The notes below the pieces were generated by a model. It saw nothing but the letters and a program-made list of their open reading frames with translations. It had not been told where the DNA came from and searched no databases. Below, in pieces: positions 1 through 4,136 of a DNA stretch of 6,132 nt. The translations under genes were made by a program, and so were the position numbers. This DNA is from an uncultured Streptococcus sp. (GTDB lineage Bacteria > Bacillota > Bacilli > Lactobacillales > Streptococcaceae). The stretch lies in assembly GCA_902480035.1 (NCBI GenBank), contig CABSRC010000093.1, forward strand, positions 1-6,132, written 5' to 3'. Every line of letters starts with the position of its first letter. Position 1 is the stretch's first letter.

Positions 1-124
1 AGCATTCGTATCATTCGATGCTGACAAACTTGAAGGTTCATTGACTCGCCTTCCAGAACGCGATGAAATCAACCCAGAAATCAACGAAGCACTTGTCGTT
101 GAATTCTACAACAAAATGCTTTAA
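1..124 (+). CDS. rpsD: 30S ribosomal protein S4, C-terminal fragment
   Basis: This is the last 40 codons of a gene that enters from the left edge; the first complete codon starts at base 2 and the TAA stop is at 122-124. The peptide contains LEGSLTRLPERDEINPEI and ends in VVEFYNKML, which I recognise as the C-terminus of streptococcal ribosomal protein S4. S4 is a primary 16S rRNA-binding protein that nucleates assembly of the small-subunit body and helps maintain decoding accuracy. In many bacteria it represses its own translation through the mRNA leader, which lies outside this window. The gene is followed 17 bases later by a strong intrinsic terminator, so it ends its transcription unit. 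Bases 71-86 of the coding region also form one arm of an unusual inverted repeat with 183-198. Confidence 0.93.
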   Translation, partial: AFVSFDADKLEGSLTRLPERDEINPEINEALVVEFYNKML

Positions 125-198
125 TTTCAAGAAAAAACTTGCAAAAAGCCTACTACAGTGGGCTTTTTGTTTTGTCTTAAACCGTTGATTTCTGGGTT
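71..198. repeat. 16-bp perfect inverted repeat around the rpsD terminator
   Basis: AACCCAGAAATCAACG at 71-86, inside the rpsD coding sequence, is the exact reverse complement of CGTTGATTTCTGGGTT at 183-198, in the spacer between the terminator and the end of the hydrolase gene. The arms are 96 bases apart and enclose the rpsD stop codon and terminator. Pairing stops at both ends of the 16 bases. The minus-strand transcript of the hydrolase gene would carry a sense-identical copy of the rpsD segment in its 3' untranslated region. Function is unknown: it could be a relic of a local inverted duplication or a structure formed by readthrough RNA. Confidence 0.85.
142..175. terminator. Intrinsic terminator, probably bidirectional
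   Basis: The arms CAAAAAGCC (142-150) and GGCTTTTTG (161-169) pair perfectly. Three more inner pairs (one G-T wobble) can close a TACA loop, giving a stem of about 12 bp. A T-rich run (TTTTTGTTTTG) follows on the + strand and ends rpsD transcription. On the minus strand the same hairpin is followed by TTTTTGCAAG and then six T's, so it can also stop the convergent pabB-hydrolase transcript. No other terminator is visible between the two genes. Confidence 0.88.
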
Positions 199-206
199 TG
201 TTCAGA

Positions 207-821
207 TTAAAATCCAGCAACAAACTCCTTGATGGCTTGCGCGAGTTCATAGGGTTTCTCGGTATTGAGTAGATGGCCTCCGTCTGCGATTTCTTGATAG
301 CGGCCTTTGGGCAGGAGCTTGGCCAATTTTTTAGAAGAAGATTGATTGGCCCAATCTTTGCTACCACAAATCACCAAGCTAGGAAGAGGGCAAACTTTAA
401 CGGTATCGGTTAAATTGAGCCCTTTTAATTCGGTCAAGATTTGAAGCATCTGTTGTTTATTGGCATCTTGTTTTTCAAAGACATGCTTGGGAAGCAGACG
501 AAAAAGGAGAATCTGGAGCCGATAGAGGGGATTGGTGTTGAGTTTGTATTGAGTTCCCGCAAGGACCAAGCCCTTGAGTTGCGGGAAGTCTTGTCTGGAG
601 AGATCCAGAGCGAGCACGCCACCTAGTGAGAGTCCTACCAGAATAAAGGGTTCGCTTTCTTGCTGGAGGCGCTCCATCAACCTTTCTTTGACTTCCTGAT
701 AGCTTTCTTTTGGATGGGAGAAAATATCAAAAGTTTTGGAGTGCAAGGGTGAAAGTGCAAATTGGACTCCTTGCCAAGAGAGGACATCTTGTCCTAGTCC
801 ATGTAAAAAAATTAGTTTCAT
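207..821 (-). CDS. Alpha/beta-fold hydrolase
   Basis: This 204-residue protein has the features of a small serine hydrolase of the alpha/beta-hydrolase superfamily. An N-terminal strand leads to HGLG (residues 7-10, the oxyanion-loop region). The nucleophile elbow GLSLGG carries Ser65. Asp156 in CGSKDWAN and His183 in DGGHLL complete the catalytic triad. A segment rich in Leu, Phe and Arg (about 96-112) lies where the family carries its cap over the active site. There is no signal peptide, so it is probably cytosolic. The ATG shares its first base with the pabB stop codon (TGATG) and has its own AAAGGA ribosome binding site, so translation is probably coupled to pabB. The substrate cannot be read from the sequence. 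Families with this architecture include esterases, lipases and MenH-like enzymes. A MenH role is unlikely because streptococci generally lack menaquinone synthesis and no men gene is nearby. Confidence 0.9.
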   Translation of the reverse strand: MKLIFLHGLGQDVLSWQGVQFALSPLHSKTFDIFSHPKESYQEVKERLMERLQQESEPFILVGLSLGGVLALDLSRQDFPQLKGLVLAGTQYKLNTNPLYRLQILLFRLLPKHVFEKQDANKQQMLQILTELKGLNLTDTVKVCPLPSLVICGSKDWANQSSSKKLAKLLPKGRYQEIADGGHLLNTEKPYELAQAIKEFVAGF

Positions 822-833
822 CAGGAATCCTTT
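819..833 (-). promoter_or_regulatory. Coupled stop/start (TGATG) with ribosome binding site
   Basis: Read on the minus strand, AAAGGA (833-828) lies six bases before the hydrolase ATG (821-819), and the pabB TGA (823-821) overlaps that ATG by one base. The ribosome binding site lies within the last pabB codons, so ribosomes finishing pabB can restart directly on the hydrolase message. This arrangement fixes the hydrolase start codon. Confidence 0.85.
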
Positions 834-2548
834 CTTGGAAAATCGAGTTCGTAGAGACCACGAAGAGCATTGCAGGCATAAATACGATCAGCGTCTGTTA
901 AATCGTTCAGAGTTAAGAGTTTTTCTTCAACTTGCTGGGTCTCAAGAAGATGGCGCCGATAAATGCCATCGAGTAAGGGGAGGTGAGCTGGTGGGGTATA
1001 GAGTTGTCCCTCTATCTCCAGCACCAGATTGCCAATCGTCGTCTCCAGTAAGGTTCCATCTGGCAGATGGAAAATTTGCTCGTGATTTGACTGGCTGAGA
1101 TGGTCTCTCTGACTCGTTTTGAAATAAGTAAATGGCGTCGCTAAATCAAGCTTCTGCTCGGTCAGTTGGGCCTGTAGATAGCTAGCTGGCAAGTCTGTCA
1201 GCTCCGTGATTACTAGGTGAAAGGTCCCGTTTTTGTGCAAGGCGATCCGACAACGATAGTCAAGGTTGGACTCCAAACGAGCAAGCTCTTCTTGAAGTTC
1301 TTTCAGAAGTTTGGGTTCATCATAAGGATAGGCAAAGTAGCGACTAGCCTCTCTCAAACGGGTTAGGTGTTGCTCCAGGAAGGTCAGCTCTCCTTTGTGG
1401 ATGCGGCCAGTCGTCAAAAGCTCAAAGCGAGGCTCTTGACGGTAGAGAACAGCAGACTTTTGCTTGGTTTCCTGGTATTCACTTTCCCATTTACTGTCCC
1501 AAGTGATGCCTCCTCCCACACCATAGATGGCTTGATTACCTTGCATTTGAAGGGTCCGGATGGCTACATTAAAAATCCGTTTCCCTCTTGGAAGAAGGAT
1601 GCCGATCGTTCCACAGTAGACACCTCGAGGAGCCTTCTCCGTCTTTTGGATGATTTCCATAGTGGAGATCTTCGGTGCCCCTGTAATCGAGCCACAAGGA
1701 AAGAGAGCTCGGAAGGTTTGGACCAGGTCGATCTCAGCTCGCAAGCGACTTTCAATGGTCGAGGTCATCTGCCAAACGGTGGAGTATTGTTCAATTTGGC
1801 AAAGATGGGTCACGTGCTCACTTCCAATCTCCGAAATCCGGTTCATGTCATTGCGGAGGAGGTCGACGATCATCATGTTTTCTGCTCGATTTTTTGGATC
1901 GGCTTCTAGCCAAGTAGCCTCTTGAAGATCCTCTTGGTTAGTGAGACCACGGTGCGTCGTTCCCTTCATAGGGCGCGTGGTCAGTAGCCGGTCGTCTTGC
2001 TCAAAAAAGAGCTCAGGACTGATGGAGAGGATGGAGACATCATCGTGCTGGATGAAGGCATTGTAATGGGCCTTCTGCTCCACCACTAGTCGGTTGTAGA
2101 TAGCCAAAGGATCAGCCTCTAGCTCTTGAGAAAGCTGGACGGTGTAGTTGACTTGGTAGGTGTCTCCCTGGCGGATGTGGTGATGAATGGACTTGATCGC
2201 TTCTTGGTAGGCAGGAGCCTCGACCTCTTCCTGCCAATTGGCTGGAAGGTCCACAGCCTCGTAGTCCTCTGGGAAAGGAAGGGTTTCGACCTCTTGGTGG
2301 ATGGTGAAGTAGAGGAGATACTCTCCCATGAGGGGTGCAGGATGGACAGCTAATTTTTTCTCAAAAGCAGGAGCAGCCTCATAGCTGACATAGCCAACAG
2401 CATAAAAACCAGCCTCCTGATAGGCTTCTACCTCTCTTAGAAGAGTCTCTACTTGGTCGAGGTCTCTTGTTTTTAATTCTTTTATAGGCTCGGTGAAAAG
2501 GTGTCTCAATCCAAGTTCTTTAAAATCAATAATCGTTTGTTTATGCAT
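821..2548 (-). CDS. pabB: Aminodeoxychorismate synthase component I fused to aminodeoxychorismate lyase (PabB-PabC)
   Basis: This 575-residue cytosolic enzyme for p-aminobenzoate, a folate precursor, has two domains. Residues about 1-370 are a chorismate-binding domain that converts chorismate and ammonia to 4-amino-4-deoxychorismate. It shows PMKGT (193-197) with Lys195, where anthranilate synthases have Ala (PIAGT), then AENMMIVDLLRND (222-234), CGSITGAPK (285-293) and YGVGGGITWDS (342-352). Residues about 375-570 are a class IV aminotransferase-fold PabC-like domain, predicted to release pyruvate and yield p-aminobenzoate. It shows FELLTT, the likely pyridoxal-phosphate lysine Lys477 in YFKTSQRDH, ETTIGNLVLE (502-511), GIYRRHLLE (528-536) and NALRGL (560-565). 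Length and domain order match known bacterial PabBC fusions. The amidotransferase partner PabA is not in the window. The ATG at 2548 has no ribosome binding site and lies just after a good -10, suggesting a leaderless message. No other start fits: the next Met is residue 74. Confidence 0.94.
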   Translation of the reverse strand: MHKQTIIDFKELGLRHLFTEPIKELKTRDLDQVETLLREVEAYQEAGFYAVGYVSYEAAPAFEKKLAVHPAPLMGEYLLYFTIHQEVETLPFPEDYEAVDLPANWQEEVEAPAYQEAIKSIHHHIRQGDTYQVNYTVQLSQELEADPLAIYNRLVVEQKAHYNAFIQHDDVSILSISPELFFEQDDRLLTTRPMKGTTHRGLTNQEDLQEATWLEADPKNRAENMMIVDLLRNDMNRISEIGSEHVTHLCQIEQYSTVWQMTSTIESRLRAEIDLVQTFRALFPCGSITGAPKISTMEIIQKTEKAPRGVYCGTIGILLPRGKRIFNVAIRTLQMQGNQAIYGVGGGITWDSKWESEYQETKQKSAVLYRQEPRFELLTTGRIHKGELTFLEQHLTRLREASRYFAYPYDEPKLLKELQEELARLESNLDYRCRIALHKNGTFHLVITELTDLPASYLQAQLTEQKLDLATPFTYFKTSQRDHLSQSNHEQIFHLPDGTLLETTIGNLVLEIEGQLYTPPAHLPLLDGIYRRHLLETQQVEEKLLTLNDLTDADRIYACNALRGLYELDFPRKDS

Positions 2549-2583
2549 GCTTTGAGTATATCAAAAATAGAGGGAAAAAGGTA
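2548..2583 (-). promoter_or_regulatory. pabB promoter, predicted leaderless start
   Basis: On the minus strand an extended -10 reads TTTGATATACT: the TG-A extension is at 2563-2561 and TATACT at 2560-2555. The -35 region 17 bases upstream (TACCTT, 2583-2578) is poor, as is common for extended -10 promoters. The seventh base after TATACT is the A of the pabB ATG (2548), so the predicted transcript has no 5' leader. The six bases CAAAGC between -10 and ATG hold no Shine-Dalgarno sequence. Confidence 0.7.
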
Positions 2584-2603
2584 GATCAGGTTCGAAAGAT
2601 TCC

Positions 2604-2660
2604 TTGCTTGCTCTTCCCTTTCATGCTAAAATAACCATAGAAACTGCTTTGGGCAAGGAG
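2604..2660 (+). promoter_or_regulatory. Promoter and ribosome binding site of the membrane acyltransferase gene
   Basis: TTGCTT (2604-2609) and TAAAAT (2627-2632) are separated by 17 bases, and the -10 carries a TG-C extension (2624-2626). Predicted transcription starts near 2639, giving a leader of roughly 30 bases. AAGGAG (2655-2660) lies seven bases before the ATG at 2668 and fixes that start. The promoter is back to back with the pabB promoter; their predicted -35 elements are only about 20 bases apart, so the two could influence each other. Confidence 0.65.
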
Positions 2661-2667
2661 TAGGACC

Positions 2668-3723
2668 ATGCAAAAGAATCCCCTCTACAATACTTCTAGT
2701 ATTAGTCTCTTTCAATACCTCTTTGCGATTGCAGTGATTTTGGTGCATAGTGGTCGCTTAACCTCCTATGAGCCACTGCATTTTGGACTCAAGAGTATGC
2801 TCGGACGGCTAGCGGTGCCATTTTTTATCGTCTGTGCCAGTTTTTTCCTCAAGCAATCCCTAGGGAATTCTAAGAAAATGAAGGCCTATCTGGTCAAAAT
2901 TGTTAAAACCTATCTATTTTGGAGTTGTGTCTATTTACCATATGCCTGGATCTTTTTTTCTAGCCTCAAACTCCCTGTCTATCTTTTTCCAGCAGGTGTT
3001 CTCATTGCACTGATCTATCTGGGAATGTGCTACCAACTCTGGTATATCCCGGCCTTTTTGCTGGGCTTGTTTTTAGTCAACCAATTGGTCAAACGCCTAG
3101 GTATGGTTTGGACGGGTGTGATCACCTTGATCCTTTATTGCTGGGGCTTGATCGAGACCTATTCGGCTTATCTGGACACCACAAGTCTTCTCAAAGGCTA
3201 CCAGCTCTACAGCAACTTATTTTTCACAGCGCGAAATGGTCTCTTTTACACGCCTGTTTTTATCTATATGGGTTACTATCTGTATGATCATTTTTATGAT
3301 CAAACCTTTAGGGTTCACCGTTGGCAAAAAGTAGCTCTTGCCTTTGGACTCTTCTGTTTAGAAGGCATGATCATTTTTCGAAATGAAGGAATCGATAAGA
3401 ACTTTTTCTTTCTCCTTCCTTTTGTGACGGTCTATTTGGTCAATGCTTGCCTGCGATCGTCTTTTCTAAAAACCTATGATCTACAGTATTTAAAACAGAT
3501 GAGTATGGCCCTTTACTTTTCCCATCCGATCTTTATCGAGTGGGCGCGCTATGGCTTTAGGACTCTCCCTCTCTCTTATCCAGACAGAGGCAAGCTGATT
3601 TTTGTGACGGCCTTGTTTGGAAGCCATCTCTTTGGAATGGCCATGCTGTGGGTACGAGATAGAAGGGAAAAACAAAAGATTCCTTCAAATGGTGAAGAGT
3701 TAGATAAAATAACCAACCAATAG
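2668..3723 (+). CDS. Integral membrane acyltransferase, acyltransferase-3 type
   Basis: This 351-residue, strongly hydrophobic protein has about ten membrane segments, roughly at 13-29, 46-62, 80-97, 106-121, 124-141, 146-164, 190-207, 221-237, 245-262, 275-291 and 310-329 (some borderline), and a short charged C-terminal tail. The first segment ends in VILVHSGR; His27 fits the conserved histidine of the acyltransferase-3 family. VPFFIVCASFFLKQSL (49-64) resembles the family's 'vPlFFvlSGfll' segment, and YQLWYIPAFLLG (122-133) its 'hLWFl' segment. Members move acetyl or other acyl groups onto surface glycans, teichoic acids, peptidoglycan or small molecules. There is no extracellular SGNH esterase domain as in OatA, so it is a membrane-only form. 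The substrate is unknown. It is transcribed alone, with its own promoter and terminator, and lies upstream of a surface-protein gene in the same direction. Confidence 0.82.
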   Translation: MQKNPLYNTSSISLFQYLFAIAVILVHSGRLTSYEPLHFGLKSMLGRLAVPFFIVCASFFLKQSLGNSKKMKAYLVKIVKTYLFWSCVYLPYAWIFFSSLKLPVYLFPAGVLIALIYLGMCYQLWYIPAFLLGLFLVNQLVKRLGMVWTGVITLILYCWGLIETYSAYLDTTSLLKGYQLYSNLFFTARNGLFYTPVFIYMGYYLYDHFYDQTFRVHRWQKVALAFGLFCLEGMIIFRNEGIDKNFFFLLPFVTVYLVNACLRSSFLKTYDLQYLKQMSMALYFSHPIFIEWARYGFRTLPLSYPDRGKLIFVTALFGSHLFGMAMLWVRDRREKQKIPSNGEELDKITNQ

Positions 3724-3733
3724 TAGGGTGTAC

Positions 3734-3764
3734 AAAACTCAAGCAGATGTGTTTGAGTTTTTTT
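3734..3764 (+). terminator. Intrinsic terminator of the acyltransferase gene
   Basis: AAAACTCAA (3734-3742) pairs perfectly with TTGAGTTTT (3753-3761). The loop is about ten bases, and an unbroken run of seven T's (3758-3764) follows. It begins ten bases after the stop codon and separates the acyltransferase transcript from the surface-protein gene. Confidence 0.88.
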
Positions 3765-3871
3765 GTATGAAGAAAATCAAGGAAGAATAAGAATTGGCAG
3801 ACTGCTCCTCCTTGTTTATAAATGTTTTATTTTCTTGCCCTTGGATATAAGAAAGGGGAAATCAGTACCAG

Positions 3872-3929
3872 ATAGTGATTTATAATATAGACATCATTGT
3901 AAATAATGTCTATATTATTGAATAGTGAT
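3872..3929. repeat. Palindrome (13-bp arms) flanked by 8-bp direct repeats, operator-like
   Basis: ATAATATAGACAT (3882-3894) is the perfect reverse complement of ATGTCTATATTAT (3906-3918), with an 11-base centre. The octamer ATAGTGAT occurs on both sides, at 3872-3879 and 3922-3929, two and three bases outside the arms. A consensus TATAAT (3881-3886) overlaps the left arm, so a protein bound here could block or control a promoter. There is no T-run, so it is not a terminator. It could be a dimeric regulator site or the footprint of a very small insertion; no known streptococcal repeat (BOX, RUP, SPRITE) is recognised. Confidence 0.7.
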
Positions 3930-3948
3930 GATTTAATTTGAAAAGCAA

Positions 3949-3977
3949 TAGATATTCTAAAAAATAATTGATAAAAT
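3949..3977 (+). promoter_or_regulatory. Candidate promoter of the surface-protein gene
   Basis: TAGATA (3949-3954, four of six matches to TTGACA) and TAAAAT (3972-3977) are 17 bases apart, and the -10 has a TG-A extension (3969-3971). Transcription would start near 3984, leaving a leader of about 42 bases. A second possible -10, TATAAT at 3881-3886, lies in the palindrome but has no good -35; a start there would give a leader of about 133 bases. Confidence 0.5.
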
Positions 3978-3986
3978 TAAAGGGAG

Positions 3987-4018
3987 GGCCTTTTTGGAAG
4001 GCTAAGAAAAGTAAGGAG
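3987..4018 (+). promoter_or_regulatory. Leader hairpin and ribosome binding site
   Basis: GCCTT (3988-3992) and AAGGC (3998-4002) form a five-bp stem, extendable by one G-T pair, over a five-base loop. It sits ten bases upstream of AAGGAG (4013-4018), which is seven bases before the ATG at 4026. The hairpin may stabilise the leader; it leaves the ribosome binding site free. The strong AAGGAG decides the start codon of the surface protein. Confidence 0.55.
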
Positions 4019-4025
4019 ATAAAAC

Positions 4026-4136
4026 ATGAAAAAGCTTAGTTTATTATGGAAAAACTTTTTGAACAAAGGTTTTGTCATTTTAACGATTCTCATGATGCTA
4101 GGCCAGCTTGGTCAAGGGGCTGTAACTGCCTATGCC
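4026..4136 (+). other. Sec signal peptide of the surface protein
   Basis: Residues 1-37 have a basic start (Lys2, Lys3, Lys9, Lys14), a hydrophobic core at about 16-26 and the small-residue cleavage pattern AYA (35-37), with predicted cleavage before Asn38. No lipobox cysteine is present, so it is not a lipoprotein. Confidence 0.85.

Larger units (their letters stand above)
3765..4025 (+). other. AT-rich regulatory spacer before the surface-protein gene
   Basis: These 261 bases lie between the acyltransferase terminator and the adhesin start. The first 100 bases (3765-3870) show no convincing gene, only a seven-codon ATG frame (3767-3790) without a ribosome binding site. The second part holds a palindrome with flanking direct repeats, two candidate promoters, a small hairpin and the ribosome binding site, listed separately. 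The concentration of signals suggests that expression of the surface protein is regulated. Confidence 0.6.

Noticed and set aside
38..367. A 109-codon minus-strand frame across the rpsD end and terminator
   Set aside because: It overlaps rpsD on the opposite strand, the intergenic terminator and the hydrolase gene in another frame. The low-complexity Lys/Phe-rich translation is not protein-like.
207..821. Assignment of the hydrolase as MenH
   Set aside because: Triad and size would fit, but so do many small hydrolases. There is no menaquinone gene nearby and streptococci generally lack that pathway.
736..1098. A 120-codon open frame on the + strand
   Set aside because: It is antisense to the hydrolase start and the PabC-like domain, its composition is Cys-, Arg- and Ser-rich in the manner of a shadow frame, and both underlying genes are convincing.
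1367..1909. A 180-codon open frame on the + strand
   Set aside because: It lies wholly antisense to the well-supported PabB coding sequence, and its translation has no recognisable domain. It is a shadow of the real gene's codon pattern.
821..2548. Identification as anthranilate synthase component I (TrpE)
   Set aside because: The chorismate-binding domain has PMKGT with a lysine rather than the Ala of anthranilate synthases, and it is fused to a PabC-like domain, both typical of aminodeoxychorismate enzymes.
3767..3790. A seven-codon ATG frame just after the acyltransferase terminator
   Set aside because: It has no ribosome binding site, begins at the edge of the terminator T-run and is too short to carry any evidence of coding.
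3882..3918. Palindrome as an intrinsic terminator
   Set aside because: The stem is AT-rich and neither strand has a following T-run. A clear terminator already lies at 3734-3764.
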